NCBI GenBank assembly: GCA_034189135.1
Contig: JAXHVO010000082.1
Span: 1 to 58,643, forward strand
Length of the DNA: 58,643 bases
Source: Thermodesulfobacteriota bacterium
GTDB lineage: Bacteria > Desulfobacterota > Desulfobacteria > Desulfobacterales > JAUWMJ01
Direction of reading: 5' to 3'
A program made the translations under genes and the position numbers. How positions within the stretch are numbered: position 1 is the stretch's first letter; each line of letters begins with the position of its first letter. The notes beneath the pieces were generated by a model. It saw only the letters and a list, made by a program, of their open reading frames with translations, ran no database searches and was not told the DNA's origin. Below, piece by piece: positions 1-6,827 of the stretch.

Positions 1-218
1 CAGCCGCCACGAATGATACCGGACAACTGCGGTTTGTTTCTTTGGGAAATGATAGGTTCACGCTGGTCCTGTACCCCTACAGAAATGATGTCCGTACCGG
101 AAAATTTAAAATCAGGGGCAGCTTGTGTCACGGTATATTTCTGGTTGACAGCACAGCTTGTGGTGATAAGAGCGACTCCAATCAATAAAAACAACAAATT
201 TCCTCCAATTTTGCGCAT
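1..218 (-). CDS. Lipoprotein, N-terminal part (runs off the left edge)
   Basis: The reverse strand reads ATG at 218 and stays open to the window edge, giving 72 codons. The product begins with a signal peptide (MRKIGGNLLFLLIGVALITT) followed by S-C-A, so it is a probable lipoprotein with the lipidated Cys near residue 22. A clear Shine-Dalgarno GAAGGGAG lies about 7 nt upstream of the ATG, and a sigma70-like promoter lies further upstream. The mature part is polar and has no motif I recognise. The C-terminus is outside the window, so the function is unknown. An overlapping open frame on the plus strand has no ribosome site and no credible product. Confidence 0.7.
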   Translation of the reverse strand, partial: MRKIGGNLLFLLIGVALITTSCAVNQKYTVTQAAPDFKFSGTDIISVGVQDQREPIISQRNKPQLSGIIRGG

Positions 219-550
219 TACAATCTCCCTTCTACTTTGTTAAAAACCGTTACCATTATAAATAAAAAAAGCTTAATACTCACAATTTCTGTTGGTGTCA
301 AGTCAATGGTGTAAAATTCATATATGGGAAATCGGGTCGGGTTTTGGGCCGAGATTAAAATTAACATTTAAAGAGCGATTGGTGAGATTCTCTGGGTGAT
401 AAAATCAAAATATGAACTCTTATTGTCTCATCTCAATAAACTGCAAAAACCAGAATTGCATTCTCATACCCCCATTTCTCAATTTGAAAAAGGAATAAAT
501 TTATCATATAATAAATATTTTCTGGACAGATATATCTTTTAAAACAAGCT
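219..550. other. Intergenic, A+T-rich, no gene
   Basis: Apart from the lipoprotein ribosome site and promoter I see no coding frame, strong hairpin or repeat. It lies upstream of the left-edge lipoprotein gene and downstream of the nucleoside transporter. Both are minus strand, so a terminator for the transporter would be expected here, but none is obvious. Confidence 0.5.
273..301 (-). promoter_or_regulatory. Sigma70-like promoter for the lipoprotein
   Basis: On the minus strand TTGACA (296-301) is separated by 17 nt from TATTAA (273-278, 4 of 6 match). This would start a transcript near 266, about 48 nt before the ATG at 218. Confidence 0.5.
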
Positions 551-1795
551 TTATCCACCGATAATCCCCACCACTGCGCCCGTCATGCAGGTGGCAAGAG
601 TTCCGGCAATAATGGATTTAAAACCAAGGGCAACGATTTCATCCCGTCTTTCCGGTGCCATGGTTCCCATACCTCCGATCATGATGCCAAGGCTTCCGGG
701 ATTGGCAAAACCACACATGGCGTAGGTCATGATAATTTTACTATGTGGACTTAATGCCCCTTCAGCAAGACGACTCATGTCGAGATAAGCAATGAATTCA
801 TTGAGAATGGTTTTGGTTCCCATTAGTGAACCGGCCGTTGCAGCCTCCTGCCAGGGAACACCCATAAGCCAGACGACCGGAGCCATCAGTATCCCCAGAA
901 TTCTTTGGAGGGTTAGGGATTTTCCTCCTATTTGAGGAAAAAGACCAAGTATCAGATTGACAAGATGCACCAGGGCGACAAGTACCACCAGCATAGCGAT
1001 AATATTGATCAGGAGCTGCACCCCCTGAATGGTTCCCTTGGTGATGGCATCCATGGAACTTGATGCCTTTTCTGGGGAAATCATCTCGCCGGAGGTCAAT
1101 TTTTCTGTTTCGGGAATCATGATTTTAGAAATGGTCACAGCCGCAGGAACGCTTATTATTGAGGCGGTCAGAATGTGACCCATGACACCCGGGATATTGT
1201 CTCCCAGGATACTGGCATACAGAACCATGACCGTTCCGGCGATGGTTGCCATTCCGGTCGTCATCAGGGTGAAAAGCTCGCTTCTGGTCATAAATTGGAG
1301 ATATGGACGTATGAAAAGGGGCGATTCCACCATTCCCACAAATATATTTGCTGAAACACCCAGTCCCTCCGCTCCTCCCAGGCTCATTGTTTTTTGCAGA
1401 CACCATGAAAAGCCCTTTACCACTAGGGGAAGGATTTTCCAGTAAAATAAAAGAGCGGACAAAGCACTCATTAATAAAATAAGTGGCAAAGCTCTAAATG
1501 CCAGTATAAAGCCGGCCCCGGGAAATTTTTCGTCAAAAGGCAGCGTCGCCCCGCCAAGGTAACCGAAAACCATGGATGTTCCTGCCGCAGTTGACTCCTC
1601 AAGGGCAAGAACCAGACGGTTTAGAAACAGAAAAAAATCCCTGAATAGAGGAAGTTTTAACAGCACAACTCCCACCACAAGCTGCATGACAATACCGATA
1701 CATACAACTTTTAAACTGACTTTACTGCGGCGTTCACTTATAAGCCAAGCCAAAGCAGTAAAAGCCATAAATCCTGCGATGCTTTGAAGTGTCAT
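551..1795 (-). CDS. CNT-family nucleoside transporter
   Basis: A 414-residue, very hydrophobic protein that resembles concentrative nucleoside transporters (NupC type), which bring nucleosides in with H+ or Na+ across the inner membrane. The length is that of the family. It has the N-terminal membrane block, a middle gate region (around GGAEGLGVSANIFVGMVESP) and a C-terminal block with MGTKTILNEFIAYLDMS and YAMCGFANPGSLGI, both typical CNT signatures. The ATG is preceded by AGAGG 5 nt upstream. It stands alone on the minus strand. Which nucleoside is carried, and with which ion, cannot be read from the sequence. Confidence 0.9.
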   Translation of the reverse strand: MTLQSIAGFMAFTALAWLISERRSKVSLKVVCIGIVMQLVVGVVLLKLPLFRDFFLFLNRLVLALEESTAAGTSMVFGYLGGATLPFDEKFPGAGFILAFRALPLILLMSALSALLFYWKILPLVVKGFSWCLQKTMSLGGAEGLGVSANIFVGMVESPLFIRPYLQFMTRSELFTLMTTGMATIAGTVMVLYASILGDNIPGVMGHILTASIISVPAAVTISKIMIPETEKLTSGEMISPEKASSSMDAITKGTIQGVQLLINIIAMLVVLVALVHLVNLILGLFPQIGGKSLTLQRILGILMAPVVWLMGVPWQEAATAGSLMGTKTILNEFIAYLDMSRLAEGALSPHSKIIMTYAMCGFANPGSLGIMIGGMGTMAPERRDEIVALGFKSIIAGTLATCMTGAVVGIIGG

Positions 1796-2268
1796 AAAAC
1801 CTCTGGGTAAATGTTCCCTAATGCAGATTTAAAGTTTCAAGATTGACGGCTGGGTAATAAAAATTATTTTCACTGAACTCGCAAAACGCAGATAGAATAT
1901 ATCGTTTTATTAAATCGTTATCTCTACAATCTCGATGCGGTGTATAAGAAATTCATTTTTCCCGAATCCGTCAGCAGATGGTTGCCATAATATAAGCCGG
2001 TGTGCCATAAAAATCAATAACAGATGCTTGTACCTTTTTTTACCTGAGTTTTTTCGCTTGTCAATTCCGGTTAATCGTATTTTACCATGAAAAGGGGTAC
2101 CCAAAAACATTCAAAACGGATTGTGTTAAAAAGTGTAAATTTGTGTATTGATGAAAAATAAATTGATTTTTGTATTTTTATTAACTTAACCATGGTATAA
2201 GGACATTCAGCAGACTTCAATGTTTTCAATGACTTAGAAATCGATAAAATTCAATCGGAAATAACAAC
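1796..2268. other. Intergenic region between divergent genes
   Basis: 472 nt between the transporter and the hydrolase, which are transcribed away from each other. It is A+T-rich near 2140-2190 and should carry both promoters, but I could not find a convincing -35/-10 pair for either. No coding frame here has a ribosome site. Confidence 0.4.
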
Positions 2269-3135
2269 GTGGAAATAGCAACTTTAAGAAAAAAACTGAT
2301 TGCAGCTTGCGGTTTAACGGTAGAACCAAAAACAGTGAAAGCCGGCAACATTAACACCTTTTATCTTTCAGCCGGAGAAGGTGAACCGCTTGTTTTGCTT
2401 CACGGTGCAGGTGGGGGTGCGGTCTTATGGGGGCCGGTTATTAATTTGCTTTCCAAACATTTTCATGTGATTGCCCCTGATATTGTCGGTTACGGTGAGT
2501 CCGATAAGCCGGACGCACCGTACGACAAAAACTTTTTTTCCACCTGGTTTTGCCGTTTTTGCGATTCGTTAAATATGGAAAAAATAAACCTGCTGGGAAA
2601 TTCTCAGGGAGGTGCTATTTCAATTCGATTTGCTTATGAAAATCCTGCCAGGGTTAATAAACTGATACTGGTTGGCAGCGCAGGGTTGGCAAGATGGGGT
2701 ATCTCCCCTGCTGCAGTGTTCAACATGGTAGCTGCCAATATATTTCCCACCAGACGAACCGTTCAAAAGATAGTTAAATATCTGGTGTATAAAACAGATT
2801 ACTTTCCTTACCATGAGGGGATTGACTATCTTGTTGAGGTTATTCGGTCTTCGGGGGGAAAATTTCCCTTTCTAAACGGCAAAGGAAGAACGGTTGCGCC
2901 ATTTTCTTCAGCTGAACTTCGCCAAATTACAAACCCTACCCTGATCATATGGGGAGCGAAAGATCGAATTTTACCCCTGAGTCATGGCAAAAAAGGATAT
3001 GAAAAATTACCCGATGCCCAGCTGAGAATCATTCATGATGCCGGCCATACGCCTTTTATCGACGCTCCTGAAGAATTCAATAGTATTGTCCTTCATTTTA
3101 TAACCACCCGCTACCAAGCCGGCAAAAAAGACTAA
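2269..3135 (+). CDS. Alpha/beta hydrolase
   Basis: A 288-residue alpha/beta-hydrolase-fold enzyme, similar in layout to meta-cleavage-product hydrolases and small esterases. Visible elements are the oxyanion-hole motif LLHGAGGG (43-50), the nucleophile elbow GNSQGG with Ser112, an acid Asp232 in GAKDRILP and His260 in HDAGHTPF, so the catalytic triad is complete. No signal peptide, so cytoplasmic. The reading frame opens with GTG at 2269 and no strong ribosome site precedes it. No in-frame ATG occurs before the conserved core, so the start is uncertain by a few codons. The substrate is not predictable. Confidence 0.88.
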   Translation: MEIATLRKKLIAACGLTVEPKTVKAGNINTFYLSAGEGEPLVLLHGAGGGAVLWGPVINLLSKHFHVIAPDIVGYGESDKPDAPYDKNFFSTWFCRFCDSLNMEKINLLGNSQGGAISIRFAYENPARVNKLILVGSAGLARWGISPAAVFNMVAANIFPTRRTVQKIVKYLVYKTDYFPYHEGIDYLVEVIRSSGGKFPFLNGKGRTVAPFSSAELRQITNPTLIIWGAKDRILPLSHGKKGYEKLPDAQLRIIHDAGHTPFIDAPEEFNSIVLHFITTRYQAGKKD

Positions 3136-3195
3136 AGTTTTTATTTTTTATGTCGATGTAGTAGATGATAGCGATAATAACACGGAGGCATTGAA

Positions 3196-3372
3196 ATGGA
3201 GGTTAGTCAAATTGCGGTTTCTACCGCCGCTGTTGCAGCAGTGGTAAACGAGTTGCAAGCCATAACTGAAGCACAAATGGCGATAATGAAAAGCCTTGCC
3301 GAGAGTCAGATCCAGATGTCTGAAATGCTCAGGGCTGCAGGAATAGGCCAAAACATCAACGTTAGCGCATAA
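3196..3372 (+). CDS. Small YjfB-like putative motility protein
   Basis: A 58-residue frame with a strong ribosome site (CACGGAGG, 8 nt before ATG). The product starts MEVSQIAV, continues as an amphipathic Ala/Met/Gln-rich helix and ends GQNINVSA. This pattern (short helix, acidic start, a C-terminal G-x-N-I-x-V-like end) matches my recollection of the YjfB putative motility family (PF14070), found near flagellar genes in many bacteria. Its neighbour is a CheX/FliN flagellar protein that converges on it, which supports a motility role. The molecular function of the family is unknown to me. The gene is short enough to be missed by ordinary length cut-offs. Confidence 0.6.
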   Translation: MEVSQIAVSTAAVAAVVNELQAITEAQMAIMKSLAESQIQMSEMLRAAGIGQNINVSA

Positions 3373-3488
3373 CCAAACAAGCAAAAATGAAAAACTTTCT
3401 GCAGAGGCTGCGTTTTTAGTGGTTTTACATGGTTATGATAGCGAATACCGGTTGCTGGACACCATAACAAGGTTTGATTTGACGTGAG

Positions 3489-5138
3489 CTATAGCAGGCC
3501 CTTGATTCGATCCATGCTTCTGGTAATTTTTGTGATGCGAATCCCATATTTTTCGTTTTTAACCAGTACGATCCCCTTGGCAATTAAAGTATTGTTTGCC
3601 AGTATATCAACCGATTCACCTTCAAGAGTGGACAGGGAAACAGCAGAACCAGGACCGATTTCCAGTAACTCATGTATGGGTATCTTGGTACGGCCCAACT
3701 CCACAGTTATTTCCAAAGGAATATCAAGAATGACGTCCAGATTAACAATCCCGTCCGTTTTCTTTGCCTGCCCGTTTTCGTTTGCACTGTTTTCATCATT
3801 ACCCGCAGCTTTGGATTCTGAGCGCTCTGTGGTTTTGCCGACTTCATTTTTAATGGCAACACTTGCGGTTTTCATATCATCAGATTTGTCAGCCGGCCCC
3901 TGGGAGACAATATTGGATGAGGCAGCTGATTGATCAACAGCTCCGGTGGATTCTGCATCGACACTTAGAGCTTTTTTCGGCTCCGCTGTTTCAGCGGCCT
4001 TGCCATCCACAGCTTCAGGTGATTTTGGCTCCTTATCCTTTGGGGTATCTCCTTCATCGACAGAATAATGGATATCTTTTTCAGGTCGGAGTTCCGGCCG
4101 AAGTATATCGGAAGTTTTTATACCGACTTCCACAAAAATGTCATGCTCATTCGATTTGAAAGCAAACCTCTCGTAGGTGGTCATATTAAGAGACTCAATT
4201 TTAAAATCGTTTCCTTTTGTAATTGAAGGGGTTGAGAGTTCACAGATTATGCCGATATCCCGGTAAGATCCCTTCAGGTTCCCCCCTATAATATTACTGA
4301 TCTCAGCAATAAAATCGTTAATTTCCTCCTGTCCTTCAAGTTCTGTAATTTCCATACCCAACATGGACGCAGTCATCAAACGGGCGAACTCGTCACTGAC
4401 CTGAAAGTTGATAATTCCCGTTATATCTCCGGCAAAATTCACTGAACCCACATTGCGAATCCCTTCAACACTTTCTTTAGACACTGTTTCCGCTCGTTTA
4501 ACATCCATGGAAAGCATGGTTTTAAAAATATCCGTTACCGAACCGGTAATTTTGTCTTTAACATTGATGGCTTTAAATTTTTTCGGATCTATGGGTGGGC
4601 GTTTTGTTTTTCCCGCAGATGTTTTTAAGTCGGAATCGGCTTTGCCCTGTTTGACCACCCCTTCAACGATAATCGGATGCCCCTGGCTGAGAAAAACCAG
4701 CCTTTCATATTGGTCCATATTCAAAGACTGCATGGTGAAATCGCTTCCTGTAGTAATGGAAGGCGTAGTAAGCTTGCAGTATAAACCAATATCCGTATAA
4801 GTTGACTTCAGCTTGCCCCCTATAATATTACTCAGTTCTGCAAGTAAATCTTTGATTTCCTCATCACCTTCAACTTCCTCAGGCCCTATTCCTTGCATGG
4901 ATCCGGTCATGAGGCGGGCAAAATCATGGCTCACCTGGATGGCCACGATTCCAACCATTTCACCGGCGAATTTAACCATCCCCATAAAGCGATTGCCGAC
5001 TAAATTTTCTGTACCGGTCTCTGAGATCTTAACTTCCAGGGAAAGCATGGTATCAAATACATCGATTACCGAATCGCTGAGAGTCGTTTTAATATCAACC
5101 GTATCCATTCCGCTCATATCGTTGCCCACATATTCCAT
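3489..5138 (-). CDS. FliN/FliY-like flagellar switch protein with two CheX domains
   Basis: A 549-residue cytoplasmic protein in three parts. Residues about 12-165 and 190-345 are two CheX/CheC-like domains, each with the family E-x-x-N signature in a conserved stretch (E101/N104 in AELSNIIGGKLK, E279/N282 in AEISNIIGGNLK). These are the residues used for CheY-P dephosphorylation in the family. Residues about 350-460 are a charged Ala/Glu/Lys-rich linker. Residues about 464-549 form a SpoA/FliN C-terminal domain (LDVILDIPLEITVELGRTKI). Firmicute FliY joins a CheC-type region to FliN. The double CheX version would be a flagellar C-ring component with built-in CheY-P phosphatase sites. The start may be ATG 5138 or the downstream ATG at 5117, which has GTGGG before it. 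Confidence 0.82.
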   Translation of the reverse strand: MEYVGNDMSGMDTVDIKTTLSDSVIDVFDTMLSLEVKISETGTENLVGNRFMGMVKFAGEMVGIVAIQVSHDFARLMTGSMQGIGPEEVEGDEEIKDLLAELSNIIGGKLKSTYTDIGLYCKLTTPSITTGSDFTMQSLNMDQYERLVFLSQGHPIIVEGVVKQGKADSDLKTSAGKTKRPPIDPKKFKAINVKDKITGSVTDIFKTMLSMDVKRAETVSKESVEGIRNVGSVNFAGDITGIINFQVSDEFARLMTASMLGMEITELEGQEEINDFIAEISNIIGGNLKGSYRDIGIICELSTPSITKGNDFKIESLNMTTYERFAFKSNEHDIFVEVGIKTSDILRPELRPEKDIHYSVDEGDTPKDKEPKSPEAVDGKAAETAEPKKALSVDAESTGAVDQSAASSNIVSQGPADKSDDMKTASVAIKNEVGKTTERSESKAAGNDENSANENGQAKKTDGIVNLDVILDIPLEITVELGRTKIPIHELLEIGPGSAVSLSTLEGESVDILANNTLIAKGIVLVKNEKYGIRITKITRSMDRIKGLL

Positions 5139-5241
5139 TTTTATTAAAATCTATTGGTTGAAAATATTGGCCATTTTCTTGCTCAGTTGGAGAATAGGCT
5201 CGAGGTTTCTATTTTTACTTTAACTTAAGTGACAACGATTT

Positions 5242-5270
5242 ATAATATTATACCGGGCAAAAAATCTCAA
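5242..5270 (-). promoter_or_regulatory. Sigma70-like promoter for the CheX-CheX-FliN gene
   Basis: On the minus strand TTGAGA (5265-5270) is followed after 17 nt by TATTAT (5242-5247, 5 of 6). The predicted start near 5235 gives a leader of roughly 100 nt. No FliA-type site was recognised. Confidence 0.45.
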
Positions 5271-5521
5271 GACTATTTTGTTATGGGAAAAGGGCAAACG
5301 CACCTGGAAGAATAAAATCAATTTAAGAGAAGCCAATTTTTTCCACCATACAGTCTATGACCCAAATTAAATATTATGCCGGGCCCAATTAAAAAAATAT
5401 TTGGTATTTTTTCCATTAACCGTCACCAATGCCAGAAATGATTTAAATGAATATATTCAGCGCTTAAGCTAATTGTCTGTTTGCCGATAAACAGCCCGCA
5501 AGTTACAATAGAATTTTTGTC

Positions 5522-5550
5522 TTGACATCGTATTACAAATGACATACTAT
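5522..5550 (+). promoter_or_regulatory. Strong sigma70-like promoter giving a nearly leaderless mRNA
   Basis: TTGACA (5522-5527), a 17-nt spacer and TACTAT (5545-5550). The predicted transcription start, about 7 nt after the -10, falls at 5556-5558, directly before the ATG at 5559. No Shine-Dalgarno sequence precedes that ATG, in agreement with a leaderless transcript. Confidence 0.65.
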
Positions 5551-5553
5551 GTC
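5541..5553. promoter_or_regulatory. Perfect palindrome over the -10 (candidate operator)
   Basis: GACATACTATGTC is a perfect 6-bp inverted repeat around one central base and covers the -10 of the PilZ gene. The half-site TGACAT also occurs at 5523-5528, over the -35, so the same motif appears twice at 17-bp distance. Because the gene downstream encodes a ribbon-helix-helix domain, autorepression is an attractive inference. Confidence 0.5.
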
Positions 5554-5558
5554 CCACC

Positions 5559-6080
5559 ATGATGAAAAAAGATGTCGTTTACAGCATAAGGATGAGCCTC
5601 CTGGTTCGTGAATCCCTCAAGCGAGCGGCTCAGAAAGAGCGGCGAACGGTGGCCTCTCTCCTCGACAAAATCATCCTTGATTATCTGGAAGATGAGCGAT
5701 ATCTTCAGCTATCGGAAACCGGAGCTGATCGGCGTGGATTTCAGGACCGACGTGCGTTTAAGCGAAACAAGGTTGCCCTTCCCGCCACATTGGCCATTGA
5801 GGTCGGAGGAAAAACAGAGACCTTTGCATGCGTCATTCTCGATATTGCCATGGGGGGCGTATTGGTTAGTTTTCCCATAAGTTCCAAGATAAACATAAAC
5901 ACGGCTGAAGATCTTCCCCATTTTGAACTTTCATTTCATCTTTCTCAAATCGAAGACAAACTTCACTTTAAATGTGACACCTTGCGTATAAATAAAAAAG
6001 AGGGAGAAATTCAGATAGGCGCTGTAATAAGAGAACCTGACGAAGAAACCTTAAAGCAGTTAAAAATTTACCTTGTTTAA
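5559..6080 (+). CDS. Ribbon-helix-helix/PilZ fusion protein
   Basis: A 173-residue protein. Residues 5-46 fit a CopG/Arc-type ribbon-helix-helix: a beta strand VYSIRMS, helix A through KRAAQKERR and helix B LLDKIILDYLEDE. Residues 61-173 form a PilZ domain, the cyclic-di-GMP receptor fold, with the R-x-x-x-R motif (R65, R69) and D95-I-A-M-G-G in place of the usual D-x-S-x-x-G. The Ser is Ala here, so ligand binding may be altered. A DNA-binding domain joined to a c-di-GMP sensor suggests a c-di-GMP-responsive transcription regulator. The start is the first of two ATGs, directly behind the predicted transcription start. The four exported proteins downstream are plausible targets. Confidence 0.75.
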   Translation: MMKKDVVYSIRMSLLVRESLKRAAQKERRTVASLLDKIILDYLEDERYLQLSETGADRRGFQDRRAFKRNKVALPATLAIEVGGKTETFACVILDIAMGGVLVSFPISSKININTAEDLPHFELSFHLSQIEDKLHFKCDTLRINKKEGEIQIGAVIREPDEETLKQLKIYLV

Positions 6081-6248
6081 GCAGGACCGGAGGAAACCGT
6101 TTTTTCCCAGTTTCCATAAAAAATCCGGACGGACCCACATATGTTAGAAAATGATATTTATGTTGATAATAAAAATAATTAGTTATAACAAACAAGAATG
6201 GGGTGTAGAAATTTTTCAATATTCCTACAGGGATAGGAGGAGTGAATC

Positions 6249-6695
6249 ATGAAATATAGGACAAATCTATTATTATTGCTATTTGTTTTAGTATTACTGG
6301 CGGCCTGCTCGGCAAAAATTTACGGCAAGGTTGAGCTGGTGAATGCCAAAATGGAGCCTTTAGAAGGTGAACACCCAAAAGGTACGGTAATAAATATGAT
6401 TAATACCACTGCCAAGATGGAAAAAGCCTCTCATTCCGTGGTGGTAAATGAAGATGGGGAGTTTGAATCTGAAAAGGAAGCCATTGTTCCCGGGACTTAT
6501 AAAGTTGAAGCCACCAGGATTGGGTTTGACACTGAAACGCGGACTGTAGAAATGAAAGGCAGTACGCGTGAAAAAATTAAGTTTCAGTTAAAAAAGATCC
6601 CGGAAGGCAAGCGCAGAACCATTGAGGGCGCTTCTTCTGATGCGGATAAAATTATTAATCCCGGCGAGGTGAATATCCGACCCCCCGGAATGTAA
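6249..6695 (+). CDS. Small lipoprotein with a carboxypeptidase-regulatory-like domain
   Basis: A 148-residue lipoprotein with a hydrophobic leader and lipobox LLAAC, lipidated Cys at 20. The mature part resembles a carboxypeptidase-regulatory/Cna-B-like beta sandwich: KIYGKVELVNA, then VVVNEDGEFESE and a P-G-T-Y-K-V-E-A strand. The tail is polar and Pro-rich. A good ribosome site (AGGAGTG) precedes the ATG. It is the first of four exported proteins encoded in the same direction and shares the beta-sandwich style of the next gene. The function is unknown. A structural or assembly role at the cell envelope is an inference. Confidence 0.7.
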   Translation: MKYRTNLLLLLFVLVLLAACSAKIYGKVELVNAKMEPLEGEHPKGTVINMINTTAKMEKASHSVVVNEDGEFESEKEAIVPGTYKVEATRIGFDTETRTVEMKGSTREKIKFQLKKIPEGKRRTIEGASSDADKIINPGEVNIRPPGM

Positions 6696-6827
6696 ACTCA
6701 ATGTTGTTTCCGAGCATTACATAGGGGAATCCTCAGACCGGAAAAGTAACAGGCCTTTTGCCTGGGTTAAGCTTATTTCGAAACCGATGGTGCGATTCGT
6801 CGGTAATGTTTTTAGGAGGTACATACC

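Larger units (their letters stand above)
5139..5558. other. Intergenic region between divergent genes
   Basis: 420 nt holding the promoter for the minus-strand flagellar gene on its left and the promoter and palindrome of the PilZ gene on its right. The middle (about 5290-5510) shows no gene and no strong hairpin. Confidence 0.5.

Noticed and set aside
13..243. Plus-strand open frame at the left edge
   Set aside because: It overlaps a minus-strand gene start with a signal peptide, ribosome site and promoter. The plus frame has no such signals.
1910..2110. Small minus-strand gene between the transporter and hydrolase
   Set aside because: No ribosome site, biased composition and no resemblance to a protein family.
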